A DNA stretch of 64,000 nucleotides from Coleophoma eucalyptorum (Eukaryota > Ascomycota > Leotiomycetes > Helotiales > Dermateaceae). Below, piece by piece: positions 22,943 through 34,042 of the stretch (position 1 is its first letter; every line of letters begins with the position of its first letter). The translations under genes and the position numbers were made by a program. Where the stretch lies: assembly GCA_026120035.1 (NCBI GenBank), contig JALRME010000009.1, forward strand, positions 558,001-622,000. Direction: 5' to 3'. The notes beneath the pieces are model-generated. The model saw only the letters and a list, made by a program, of their open reading frames with translations. It searched no databases and was not told where the DNA came from.

Positions 22943-24688
22943 TTACTCCAACTCAGCCTCATCCATATTTCTGATGAACAGGACAAACCACTTTACAGCC
23001 GCGAAGTGATTCTCCACACTCACGCTCTCATCCACAGTGTGTATCTTACCGACACCACCCTTGCCCTCTCCCTTTCCACCATATCCTGGGGCGAAACGGA
23101 AGATATGCTGGCTCAGATCCCAAAAGAATCTTGTGTCAGTATTTCCTGTCATCAGACCAGGAGACACAATCATATCCTCGCCGTACAAAGCTCGGGTGGT
23201 TCCAGCAAGGATAGAGTAAGGAGTGAGGGTATCGACGGAGGTTGGTGTCACTGGTGCTACTTCCAAATAGTGAGGAGCGTCCAGAGTGATACTTGATGGG
23301 AAAGGTGCCTTTCCGGTATAAGCGTTGAGTGTTAGGTTATGCTTCGCGGCAACCTGGGCGGCGAGGGATCCGATCTTGCTGGTGACGTGTGGGACGGAAT
23401 CTCCGATGTTGACACGGTGATTGACGACCAAGGTACTCTCTTCTGGCAGAGCATTGCTTTTCTCACCTCCGACAATGACATCCACTGCAATGGAAGTAGT
23501 CATGAGGTATTTGGCAAAAAGAGATTCCTTGGCAGCTTCTTCGGCCAATATATCCTTCCCACAGTGACTCTTCTTGCCTGAAGACAAAAGCTTCTTGAGT
23601 GGCTTTGGGAAATCAGGTGCGTGGTTGGCTCCACAAACCAATTGCGAGTAGTATGGATTCTTAGCATCCAAGAAGGTCTGGTAGGTAGAAGCCTCGATTA
23701 AAGCTACCAGTTCGCTCATAACACCAATAGAGGTGTGTGGTGGAGGAACAGACGAGTGACCACCAGGCATTCTGACGGTAACCATAACATTCACAGAACC
23801 CTTCTCAGCAACACCGGGACTAGCGAAGGTATGGCCCCAAATATCAGAGATACCACTTCCCTCATCAACGATAGTAGCAATGGAATCCTTACCATACGTA
23901 TCAAGGATTACAGTGGCGAGAGAACCAGCTCCTCCAGTACCTGCAGACTCCTCATCGAAGCCAAGCGAGATAAGCACTGTTCTCTCTGGTGTGAAGTCTG
24001 CCTTCAAGAGAAGTTCAACAGCTTCGAAGATAGCAACGAGCTGGTTTTTATCGTCAGAGGAACCACGTCCCCAGATCTCTTTCCCGTCGAAGAATCCAGA
24101 GAAAGGTGGATACGTCCAAGTAGGAATGGTGGCCTGGGGAACAGGAACGACATCATAGTGAGCCATCAACAGAGTTGGCTTCAAAGAGGGATTTGTTCCT
24201 TTCCAGGTATATAGGAGGGCGTGCGTATTCACTTTCTGCAGCTCAAGCGCACCGTGAACAAGCGGGAATGTGGACTCCAGGTAGTCGTGGAATTCATAGA
24301 AGACCTCCCAACGCTCATCTTCGCCAGGTTTGCCCATGTTATCGCGGGATACGGTTGGGATCTTGACAGCATTGGAGAGATACTCAATGGATTGGTTCTT
24401 GTATCCTGGTGTGGAGATGGTGTCCAAGATCTGATCTAGTTGTGAAGTGGTTTTTTGAGGTAGGATTGGGTCGACTTGTTGACATTGGTTTTTGACAATC
24501 AAGTCGTGAGGATGCGTCTCCTTTCTGAAGCTCGAGAGACTCTCTGCGACTGTTGAGCGATATGTCACAACATATCCTAGAGATAACAGGCCGAGAAGAA
24601 CAGTGGTTGCTGTTTTAACCTTCGAGTGGCGTGAGCTTGATAGTGGGGTTTGGGTGGTCGGGAGACCTTTCTCATTGATAGTGCCCAT
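22943..24688 (-). CDS. cps1: Vacuolar carboxypeptidase S, M20 zinc metallopeptidase (581 aa)
   Basis: This is a single-exon gene for an M20 family dinuclear-zinc carboxypeptidase that releases C-terminal residues from small peptides in the vacuole. A short cytosolic tail is followed by one membrane anchor at about residues 26-43 (TATTVLLGLLSLGYVVTY), giving a type II membrane protein as in yeast Cps1, which reaches the vacuole through the multivesicular body. Metal and catalytic signatures are present: MAHYDVVPVP (His177, Asp179), RGSSDDKNQLVAI (bridging Asp near 212), and FDEESAGTGG (catalytic Glu and metal-binding Glu near 246-247). The length matches yeast Cps1 (576 aa). Lysines in the cytosolic N-terminus could serve for ubiquitin sorting (inference). 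Confidence 0.95.
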   Translation of the reverse strand: MGTINEKGLPTTQTPLSSSRHSKVKTATTVLLGLLSLGYVVTYRSTVAESLSSFRKETHPHDLIVKNQCQQVDPILPQKTTSQLDQILDTISTPGYKNQSIEYLSNAVKIPTVSRDNMGKPGEDERWEVFYEFHDYLESTFPLVHGALELQKVNTHALLYTWKGTNPSLKPTLLMAHYDVVPVPQATIPTWTYPPFSGFFDGKEIWGRGSSDDKNQLVAIFEAVELLLKADFTPERTVLISLGFDEESAGTGGAGSLATVILDTYGKDSIATIVDEGSGISDIWGHTFASPGVAEKGSVNVMVTVRMPGGHSSVPPPHTSIGVMSELVALIEASTYQTFLDAKNPYYSQLVCGANHAPDFPKPLKKLLSSGKKSHCGKDILAEEAAKESLFAKYLMTTSIAVDVIVGGEKSNALPEESTLVVNHRVNIGDSVPHVTSKIGSLAAQVAAKHNLTLNAYTGKAPFPSSITLDAPHYLEVAPVTPTSVDTLTPYSILAGTTRALYGEDMIVSPGLMTGNTDTRFFWDLSQHIFRFAPGYGGKGEGKGGVGKIHTVDESVSVENHFAAVKWFVLFIRNMDEAELE

Positions 24689-25436
24689 GATGAATGCCGT
24701 TCAACTAGACAGCAATCGAACTAGGCAAAGATGATGAAGAAAAGAAAGAAGGAATGAAGAGGAAGAGTAGATTAGAGTTATGGGAGGATTAGATAACCAG
24801 CAGACTCCATAAACCGGATGCAGCATGGGCACCCCACCTTTCGAATTTCCCATTGCGAAGGACAGGGTGAGAATAGCGACATCCGGAGGGTCAACCCCGA
24901 ACTCCCGTGTTCTCTCCAGCTCCAAGACTTATCTTATCAAGAGCTTTTAGAGGGGGCGAATGGGATCAATAACCATCAATAGGACGTTGGGTAACATGAT
25001 CCTAAAGCTCTATATCCATGTTGGGAACCCCGTGCAAATCTATAATATCTCGCTACTCAAGTGCTGCAGTTAGCCCAGGTGATGGGGATATTATAGATCA
25101 GAGACGGCAAGCAAAGCCGTGAATATGTATATTCGTCTATAAGAGCAAACAAAGCCCATTCAAAGCCAATGTATCCTAAGAAATATGCAAAAGGCAATCC
25201 ATTATCTCCAGGTATTTGAAAGCAGGAGATTTCGAGTTCGTAATCCTTCCATATACAGGCCTGCCATAAAGGGAAAGTTACCTTGAAAGGGATGTTTTCC
25301 AATCCCATACATGAGACACAGATGAACACATAGACAAGAGAACACCACCAGCACCTAGATACAGGAAAGCGCGCCAAGAAACGTTACGGACATGAAAGTG
25401 CGAAATTATCAACCCAAGAAAAACGCAGCTTCAGGA
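24689..25436. other. Intergenic region, no gene seen
   Basis: This 748-bp region contains the upstream region of carboxypeptidase S and the 3' flank of the Crh gene. The 5' leader side of carboxypeptidase S is purine-rich on the plus strand. No supported coding frame was found. Confidence 0.5.
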
Positions 25437-27151
25437 TCAGAATTGTTGATATCCTTGGTGACTCCGAGAGAAGCTTCTTTGCGGTTGCTGCTGTGGCCAA
25501 GTCTGCTGTGGTTGTTGGGCCCACACAGGTTGTTGTCCTCCAAAGTCGAAATCTCCTGCACCTGCTGGGCTTCGGTTTCCTCCATGGGCGCCGCCGTATG
25601 AAGTGTCGACGTTGGGGTTGAAGCCACCCTCATGGCCGCCATTCCAGTTGCCCCGAGCTGGGCTTTGGGGTATTGGCGATACGATTGTGGCTGCTGGACT
25701 GCGTGCCATGCCTCGGTCAATTCCCATACCAGCTCCTGGGGTACCGGTTCTGCTTGGTACTTCGTTCACATTGACATTGCCTGGTAGCTTTGGTACTGGC
25801 GGTACTTGGCCACTCTTTTCCATGTTAGAGTTATTTCCGGCCCATCCTCCAAGTGAATCTTCTCCAAGGGAACGTTGGGTATCCCAGCCTCCAAGGCCTT
25901 GTTCACGAAGCTCCATCTGGTCACGGTACGCTTCCTCGCGCTCCTTCTCAACCTTGGCATTATATGCATCACGCTCCTTGCGCCCAGCACGCCTTTGACG
26001 GGCACAGAAGAAAATCGCGGCAGAGAGGAGAATCGCTGCGGCAGCACCAGATCCAGCATACACAGCGGTCTTAGTGCTAGTTGGGAGGGCCTTCCATTTA
26101 TCGGCAGCCGATTCTACAGCGTTGGTACTACTAGAATCACTGGATGTAGAGTTGCTGGAGCTGCTGGAACTGCTGGAACTGCTAGAGTCAACGGAACTGC
26201 CAATACTGCTAGAGCTGGAGCTGCTGGAACTGCTGGAGTCACTGCTGGAAACAGCGTTGGGGTTGGCGATGTTTGCAGCGGCAACCGAAGTGCCCCTGAC
26301 TATTGTTAGCAAGTTTTGAATATCTGACAGCGTAGTAATACGTACGAGATAATGTCGATACTTTCCCAGCTTCCAGTCTTATCACCCCACTTATATGCGG
26401 AACCTGTAGAGTAATCCTGGACATTGACATGCGTCACATACATGGTGTATGGACATCCGGCATAGTCTGTGGCACCGCCAGCCCATTCGATTGTACCTTG
26501 GGAGTTGCTTGGGTCTCCTCCAGCCCAGATACCGATTCGGATGTTCATAGGAGTCTGAGGAAAGTTTTCTCCACCTAGGGCATCTGCATAATTGAGAGTA
26601 CGTACGAGAGTACCGTCAATCAACCATTCAATCCGATCCGCGGTCCAATCGACCGTGTAATTATGGAAGCTACCGGTTGGGTTGTCGACTCCATAGTAGA
26701 TGGCGCGATCGTATGCGGTAGTGTTTCCCTTGCCGAAATAGTTGGTCTCTACAGAGGTATTGTTGGAGCCAATGAATTCCCAATCAACCTCGTCCAGATC
26801 GTCGGACTCAAGCACAATCGAAGAAATGATACCTTGGCCAGTTGCGGCCCTCATGACAACGGAAACAGAGCCGAAGAAAATGTAGAAGTTGGATTGAACA
26901 GTTGGGGAGTCGCCTTCCTTGGCAACAATGAATTCGGTTCCTTGGTCGCCATAGGTTAAGCTGCCGGCGGTAATATTCCAGGATTCCTTGAGGAATTGGT
27001 CGCTGGTGAAGTTGAAGTTATAGCCTTCGCCCAGTGCTGGATTGGCGGGACAGGTCTCGTTCATAGGGTTACAGCTGGACCAGGTCTGCGCGAGTACGGG
27101 GGCAAGCAGCGTGGAGAGAGCGGCCCCGAGGGAGAGAGTCGAGAACTGCAT
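25437..27151 (-). CDS. Crh-family cell-wall glycosidase/transglycosylase, GH16 (554 aa)
   Basis: This enzyme is expected to cross-link chitin to beta-glucan in the cell wall. Exons are 27151-26346 and 26295-25437; the 50-nt intron has donor GTACGT, branch TGCTAACA and acceptor CAG (phase 2). Domains in order: a signal peptide (MQFSTLSLGAALSTLLAPVLA); a short Cys-rich N-terminus (CNPMNETC); the GH16 core with catalytic motif DEVDWEF (nucleophile Glu121, acid/base Glu125); WSS/IEWAGG and YAGCPYTMYV, typical of Crh proteins; a Ser-rich linker (SSSDSSSSSSSS); a membrane helix (AVYAGSGAAAAILLSAAIFF); and a basic stop-transfer with a Gln/Pro/Gly-rich cytosolic tail. The membrane helix replaces the usual GPI signal. 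Several N-glycosylation sites are visible. Confidence 0.93.
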
Positions 27152-28610
27152 GGTGAAAGATGGCGGTGGGGTCTGGATTAATTAATGAAGGAAGGAATGA
27201 GTGAATGAATGGCAATGGCAGAAATAAGTAAGTCGACCTGCGCGTCGGACGCAGCAAGGAGTCGTTAACAGGGTGGAGGAAGGAGTGGAATGTGCAAAAA
27301 TGCACGAGAAAGAGTGTACAGTCTATCACGACGTTGAAGACGAAGGCGAGGACGAAAGGCTCAAGCAAGACAAGAAAAGGAAGAGAGCGACATTCTTAGG
27401 GAGATGGAGGGAAGCGTTGGACGAGACATGCTTGTTCCATGCAGCGGTGTCAAGCCAATCAGAGAGTGCAGATCGAGGAACTACGGCGCAGAATTAAGGG
27501 GTAAGGATGCTAGCTTGATAAGAAAGTAAGATGTTCAGGACAATGCCCCTGCCGAGAAGCAGCTTGTCCACATTGGGGCACAGCTTATTTCGTTCGTACC
27601 CCGATGCCAGCCTATATTAACGGTCAGTCCACGACGTCCATCAGGTAACCAGCCTTTGCTTCAGATCGAGCCCGTCTCCGACTTCATTCAGGTCTGAGGA
27701 GGAAGTCAGGATACTGAGATCCGGGGCTGAGATGGCCGACGTTGGGTGTTCGTCTCGTCGCCACCCCCTGCCTTCAAGATTGAGAGCTGACGGAAAGTGG
27801 AGGTATGCTTAAAAGTGCTTAAAGGTTCTTTCTCTCACAGCAAGACACAACGGGAAAGCTTGGCACACAGTAGACGGCCTCGACGTTTCAACCTCGACCA
27901 TACTGTGACTCGACTCAGATCGGCTCGGCTCACTTCTGCTCACTTCTGTTCACCTCGAGTCCAGCGACCGGTCGACACGAGATCATGATTGACCTGCTTG
28001 CATACTCTCGGCGCAATTAGATACCTCCATCACCATTGGCCCTTCGTATTCATTTGTACGAAACAGGCATTATTAGTCAGCAACCCGGAGATCTACGCTC
28101 ATGCATCTCCGTCATCCGTCTCAGCCTGAACGTCTTGAACACAGGCCACTGGCGGCAAAAACCAAAGTCGGCAAAAATAAAAGGCGCCAAAGACCCAAGG
28201 CGCTAAAGAGCAGCATCCTCTCGTAAATGGCTGGGTGCATTTCATATTCTGAGCGTCGTTTTATGAAAGGATCCTTACTGGAGGACCTTGACGCTGTGGA
28301 AGTATGCCATACTCAAGCCAGAGGCGCTCATGCGACGAAAAGTATTACCAAGACCTGGTAGCTTGTCCCTTACCCGCTGAGAAGAGAAGGGAGAATACCA
28401 CCAAGGCCAATCAAGTGAATGGAACCTGGTGTTATCGCAGAATATAGTTACCTGCGAGTTACCATATTTTGGTATCAGTAACTGCATATTTCCCTGTCAT
28501 CATGCAGCCGATGTGACTGAGAAGAAGTGCATCTTCTTGCAAAATTCATTCGATTTTCTTGTCCCATGATGTCTACCTGAGAAAGCATATTCTGGCCAAC
28601 ATCATATTTT
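27152..28610. other. Intergenic region, no supported gene
   Basis: This 1459-bp region contains the Crh promoter and the 3' flank of the four-helix membrane protein gene. A purine-rich segment at 27273-27497 is open for 74 codons on the plus strand. It lies in the Crh 5' region and has no splice or family support, so I do not call it. Confidence 0.5.
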
Positions 28611-29489
28611 TCATTTCTCCATCCCAGCCATCAGCCCGACTCTCTCGTCGCCACAATCACCAGCACCAGAGCTACCTTGTCCTCCATCTTCAACATCCCT
28701 CCTCTCCAACTCAACCTCAAACTCAACCTGCTCATCTTCATCTTCATCTTCGACCCCACAACAGCGCTTCTGCGCCGCCTGCACTAACCATACCATGCTC
28801 TTCCCAGAAATAATAAACGGCGCTATCACAATCCCAATCACCAAATATACTGCGAAGGCTTCCTGAATCGGATAACGCTTGGCGACCTTAGGACCCCAAA
28901 GATTCCTTAGAAGCATGAGCCAGCACGCAGCTCCCGAGGAAGCAAAGATCGCCACAAGTCCGTAAATAAACCACCAAAATCCTTGAGTCAGGCCGGATTG
29001 TGGGGACCAGGGACTGCAAAAGACGAGGGCTTGGATAGAGAGGGCGCCAAGGAAAAGTGTGATGAGGTTGAGGATGAAGAGAAAGGTGCCGATGACGAAT
29101 CGTTCGGCCGAGCTGTAATTCTTCATCGGCTTGCCCTCTTGTTGGACGGGAGCAGCTGTATTGTTCGTCGTTGTAGTCGTTGTAGTCGTTGCAGCATCTG
29201 GTTGATAAGGCGGTGGTTCCTCGCCCGATGGCAGCTGAGCCTCTACCTCATTCTCAGCACCCACGGTCGCCTCCTCTGTCGAAATAGCCGTCTTTGTATT
29301 TGGGAACTTATCAATCGGCGTGAAGTGCCGAATGAAAGCCGTCAGGATGATGGAGGCGATAGCAAGCAGCATAGGAGCGAACACGAGCGTATAGATCCCG
29401 CTTCTATGCAAGAACAGCGCTCCGTTCCTGCACGCCGGAGTGTTTTGTATCTGTGTCAATGACTTGTGCTTGCTGGTTGTTGTGACCAT
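28611..29489 (-). CDS. Membrane protein of unknown function with PPxY motif (about 292 aa)
   Basis: Family not recognised. The single-exon frame stays open upstream to 29714. I place the start at the ATG at 29489 (MVTTTSKHKSLTQ) because the upstream part is Ser-rich and unlike coding sequence; in-frame upstream ATGs remain possible. Four membrane segments are visible: IYTLVFAPMLLAIASIILTA, VIGTFLFILNLITLFLGAL, GFWWFIYGLVAIFASSGA and FAVYLVIGIVIAPFIIS. Between helices 1 and 2 lies a hydrophilic loop with EEPPPYQP, a PPxY motif of the kind bound by Rsp5/Nedd4 WW domains, then a poly-Thr run. The C-terminus is strongly acidic (VEDEDEDEQVEFEVELE). The layout suggests a tetraspan fungal membrane protein subject to ubiquitin sorting (inference). 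Confidence 0.7.
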   Translation of the reverse strand: MVTTTSKHKSLTQIQNTPACRNGALFLHRSGIYTLVFAPMLLAIASIILTAFIRHFTPIDKFPNTKTAISTEEATVGAENEVEAQLPSGEEPPPYQPDAATTTTTTTTNNTAAPVQQEGKPMKNYSSAERFVIGTFLFILNLITLFLGALSIQALVFCSPWSPQSGLTQGFWWFIYGLVAIFASSGAACWLMLLRNLWGPKVAKRYPIQEAFAVYLVIGIVIAPFIISGKSMVWLVQAAQKRCCGVEDEDEDEQVEFEVELERRDVEDGGQGSSGAGDCGDERVGLMAGMEK

Positions 29490-30102
29490 GGTGATGATGG
29501 TAATGTTTTTCCTTGAACTATGAGTCGTGATTGTGTCTATGAATTTACTGGGAACTATCATCTTGAAAGATCTCGGCAATGCGGCTCCGATGCTATGTGG
29601 CGAGAGAAGGAAGTTATTGGATTTCATGTCTAACCATTGAGGGCTACCTAGTGATATATATTCAGCCTGTAAGCTGCGCTGTCTACTTTGGTTTATGTCA
29701 ATACACATACACACATGGGATTTTACATCGGATGATGCTGCGCCTCGAACATGACGCTCGCTGTGCCGCGCAGAATCCGCCTAGAACCCGCCTGACCGAC
29801 CCCAGCTGGGCGTAACACATAGTACGCCACCCACACCTATGGGCTTATGGCGTATAGTAAGATTAGGCAATTGGATACTCCATATTCAGACAAATCAATA
29901 TCCATTTATCAAGTTACATCAGATTTAGGGTAGCAAACGAGATTCAAGATGGCACGCATGCAATTGGGTATATTAAAGCTCTCGAGACTTTATGTCTAGG
30001 TAGCAGATTAAGTCGCGATGCTTCGATATCATGAAAAAATCACTCAGAGCTCATGTAGCGCGATGAACAGCTGAGGTATCTGCAGACTTATGATATGTCT
30101 GT
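29490..30102. other. Intergenic region, no gene seen
   Basis: This 613-bp region lies between two minus-strand genes. It holds the possible 5' leader of the PPxY protein gene and the 3' flank of the farnesyl diphosphate synthase gene. Confidence 0.5.
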
Positions 30103-31205
30103 TTACTTGCTTCGCTTGTAGATCTTGCCCAAGAAGCTCTCAAAAACAGTTCTCTTCAGGCCCTCAGACTCATCCACTTCTGCAATCATCTTTCGAATCT
30201 CTCCAACTCTCTTCTCCTCATAGTCCTGGTAAATTTTCTCGAGCTTGAGCTCGTCGTAAAGCTTCTTAACCTCAGCCTCCTTGGCCTTGTCCTTGCGACC
30301 ATAGTTCTCCTCGAGAACCTTTCTCTGCTCTGGGGTGGCAATCTTCAATGCCTGGTTGACAAGCCATGAGCACTTGTTATCCATGATATCCGTACCGATC
30401 TTGCCAATGTGCTCTGGCAGTCCAAAGTTGTCAAGATAGTCATCTTGAATCTGGAAGTACTCGCCAAGTGGAATCAATATCTGCTCTGCTTGCTTGAGGT
30501 TCTTAGGCGTGGCCAGGTTTTGTTGGTAGAGCGCAAGTGCAACTGGGAGGTAGAAAGAGTAGTATGCAGTCTTATAGATGACGATGAATTGGTACTTTTC
30601 CATGGAGAAGTTATCCAGGTCAATCTTGTCCTCGGGTGCGGTGAGGAGGTCGCACAATTGACCGAGCTCAGTTTGGAAGGTAACTTCATGGAACAGCTCA
30701 ATCAGATCAACATATGCTGGGTGCGTACGGAAGTACTTCTTGAGGAGGGAGTAGATAGCTGATTCGAGCATGAAAGCATCGTTGATAGCAATCATTCCGA
30801 CGGTTGGTTGGCGGTACCAGCAAGGAGCGCCTCGGCGTGTAATACTGCTGTCCATAATATCATCAGATACCAGGAAGAAGGCTTGGAGGAGCTCAGTCAT
30901 CCATCCCAACGTAGCAGATTGGAAGTATTGTTCTTCGGTGAGTGGGGCTTCGAGGATGAGGGACACTGAGTCTGGTACAGACATGCCGCGATTGCATTTT
31001 CCACCGATGGTGTTTGCGTTCAAGGACTGTAAATTAACTGTTAGCTGCCATGAGCTTTCTTAGCAAATTAGATGCTTCTACTGACAGCTCTGTACCACTC
31101 CACAAAAGCTGGAGGGAGGTTGTAGCTCTTAGCATGGTCGAGAATGTCCTCGACGAGCTTTGGGAAGACGGATTCGAATTCCTTGAGGGTGGTAGTCTTA
31201 GCCAT
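30103..31205 (-). CDS. erg20: Farnesyl diphosphate synthase (347 aa)
   Basis: This enzyme condenses isopentenyl diphosphate with dimethylallyl and then geranyl diphosphate to give farnesyl diphosphate, the branch point to sterols, dolichol and prenylated proteins. Exons are 31205-31086 and 31026-30103; the 59-nt intron is phase 0 (donor GTCAGT, branch GCTAACA, acceptor CAG). The two aspartate-rich motifs that bind Mg-diphosphate are present: DDIMD (95-99) and DDYLD (235-239). Also present are the chain-length region [11 protein letters not shown] with aromatic residues before the first motif, [14 protein letters not shown], and a basic C-terminus (IYKRSK). The length is typical for a cytosolic fungal enzyme. 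The gene is divergent from APC8 across 589 bp. Confidence 0.96.
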
Positions 31206-31794
31206 GATGATATGTAGGGAAAAACTGATAGATCACACGTTTAAATGTGATTCTGACAGGAGGTGCAGCTTTGGAAGTGGTGTGTTGACTCCGATTCAAG
31301 AGTCAACATTTCCATTTAGGGGAAATTTGACCCCACGTTCCTCACCGCCTTTATTGCGACAAGGTACGCTCAAAAGTGCAGTTTACGATGCTATGCTTGA
31401 AATTGTGTCTTTGTATATTTGTCAAGTTTCTGATGCTCATCCTCAAGAAGTTGAATAAGTCGAGTACATTGTAAATACTGTTTACTTGAATTAAAGCAGG
31501 GTGAAGCTTGGCCATCTAAATTAAGGATTTCCACCACGAGGCTGCGCTTTCCGCACGCGACTGGAAATTCGTCGCGTCTCCGAATCAAACGAGAGCTTCA
31601 TTCAATGACATTGTGACACCATAGCAATACTCGAACACCACAGATTAAACTACAACTGCGAATTCGAGATCCCATGCATCATTGACTTGTACCTGAGGAA
31701 CAGCCCGCTGCTTAATAGTGCATGACAAGCTTTACGGTACCGCATATTTTGGCTGCACAAGGCTGTTCGCAGCCACACCAGTCCAACGACCTCG
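31206..31794. promoter_or_regulatory. Divergent promoter region of farnesyl diphosphate synthase and APC8
   Basis: This 589-bp region separates two start codons pointing outward. No sterol-type or other operator stands out by eye. Confidence 0.45.
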
Positions 31795-34042
31795 ATGGCG
31801 CTGAATGAACGTGAGACACAGCAGTTGAGAGAGACTCTGCAAGAGGCGGTAGTGAAATGCTCGGAACGATGTCTTTATCAATCTGCGAAATGGTATGCTG
31901 TTTGCGGTACTGCTTTGTTACTCGTACTAAGTATACTCCCAGGGCTGCGGAACTCCTCACCTCCATACCAACGAAAGATGATTCATCAGAACCAGAAGAC
32001 TCGCAGATGACGGAAGCACCTTCGGAAGGGCTTCCGCCCATCGTAGTGACCGGTAACCTCGATCCTGAAGAAGCGCACCTCGAAGCAAAAGAAATCAACA
32101 ACTATCTGTTAGCAAAGTCGTTTTTTGATTGTCGAGAGTATGATAGATGTGCTGCAGTATTTTTGCCGGATACGATATTGTCGACCTTTGTGGCTACGAA
32201 TCCGAAAGCGACAGTGGAAAAATCGACGCCAAAAGGAAAGGGAAAGATGGCAAGTCGACCGAGCACAACAAGCATTTCAGAATTGCCAAAATTGAGTCAA
32301 AAGAGTCTGTTCCTGGCCTTATACGCAAAATTCATGTCTGGTGAAAAGAAGAAGGATGAGGATAGCGAGATGGTCATGGGACCTCACGATGGTGGTCATG
32401 TTGTTAATAAGCAGTTGGTCACGATAAGCAGATTCCTTGAAGCATGGTTTAACGAACGAACGAGCGAGCAAGGAGGGGATATTGTGGGAAGCCAAGGATG
32501 GCTCGAATATCTGTGAGTCTGCTTGACTTTCCATCCCACTGAATTGTACTGAGTAGTGAAAGATATGGTATGGTATTGGCAAAAGACAAGAACGAAGAGG
32601 AGGCAATGCGCTGGCTCGTACGCAGCGTCCATCTATATCCCATGAACTGGGGATGTTGGCTTGAGATGACTTCTCTTATCAATAGAGTTGAAGATGTAAG
32701 TGACCCAACAGTAACAGAACATCAAAGGGTGTTTAGATGCTACATTACTATATTGTGCTCTTCTCGTACTCCTTGTCTGCCTTTCTACTTCGATATCTCC
32801 GTACTAAGTCAGAATTAGCTCAACCGCATATCACAACACCTTCCTCAAAACATTTGCTCATTCATTTTTCACTTACACACCTCACTCGAACTATATCAAT
32901 CCGCACCAAACCTCACGAATTCGCTACACCAACTCCTCTCCATTTTCCCAACCAGTCCTTTCCTACTTACATGTCAAGGTCTTTTGGCGTATCACACGAA
33001 AGACTTTGTTTCGGCTGAGTCTCATTTCAGTCAACTTCTTGCATTACATCCGCACCGACTTGACTCCCTAGATCATTATTCTAATATTCTATACGTCATG
33101 AATTTGCGACCAAAGCTCTCTTTCCTGGCCCATCTATGTTCCTCAATTGACAAATTTCGACCGGAGTCGTGCGTGGTTGTTGGAAACTACTACTCGCTAT
33201 TATCAGCACATGAGAAGGCTGTGCAATATTTCCGTCGGGCGCTCACGCTAGACCGGTCTTGTCTGAGTGCGTGGACACTTATGGGACACGAGTATGTTGA
33301 GTTGAAGAATACACATGCTGCTATCGAATCGTACCGAAGGGCCGTTGATGTCAATAGAAGAGATTATAGAGCTTGGTATGGCCTTGGGCAGACATACGAA
33401 GTGCTAGAAATGCATGCTTATGCACTGTGGTACTATAAACGCGCCGCAGGATTGAGGCCGTGGGATGGAAAAATGTGGATGGCTGTGGGATCTTGTTTGC
33501 AGAAAATGAGACGAGACCACGAAGGAATAAAAGCTCTGAAGAGAGCGCTTCTTGCTGATAGCTACTACGATGCGGGAGTTGGGAGCTCTTTTGGAAGCGT
33601 AGGAAGAGAAAGAGGTGGTGCTATGGATCCTGAAATTCTCCTGCAGATTGCCGGAATGTATGAACGCCTCGAGGACGAGGAAGAAGCAAGATCGTACATG
33701 GAATTGTGTGTCGCACAAGAAGAAGGTACTTCAGCTGACAATCTCGATGTATCAGTCATCAATATCCACAACGACTCCCCATCCGATGACGATGATCGTC
33801 GTGTGAGTTCTGCATCAGGTGGTGGAGGTGGTGGAACTGGAGAACAGGGAACAGGAGTGACGGCAGCGACATCGAAAGCTCGGATGTGGCTTGCAAAGCA
33901 TGCTATGAGAACTCAGAATTACGAGCGTGCTATGCAGTTAGCGACTGAGCTGTGCCAAGATGGTGTTGAGGTCGAAGAGGCAAAGGCGTTAGTTCGGGAG
34001 GTCAGGGTTAGGTTGGAGAACCCAGCTATTTCAAGCCCATGA
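31795..34042 (+). CDS. cdc23: Anaphase-promoting complex subunit 8 (Cdc23/Cut23), 676 aa
   Basis: This is a TPR scaffold subunit of the APC/C ubiquitin ligase that controls mitotic exit. Four exons are inferred: 31795-31892, 31943-32512, 32557-32695 and 32819-34042; all joins keep frame (phases 2, 2, 0). Intron 1 shows branch TACTAAG. The N-terminal helical part (ALNERETQQLRETLQEA...CLYQSAKWAAELL) and VVTGNLDPEEAHLEAKEIN precede the TPR array. TPR signatures include YLLAKSFFDCREYDRCAAVF, EYVELKNTHAAIESYRRAVD, YRAWYGLGQTYEVLEMHAYA and YALWYYKRAAGLRPWDGKMW, the last two being very characteristic of Cdc23. The C-terminus has a fungal insertion rich in Asp and Gly (SPSDDDDRR, GGGGGGTG) before the last helices. 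Confidence 0.95.
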
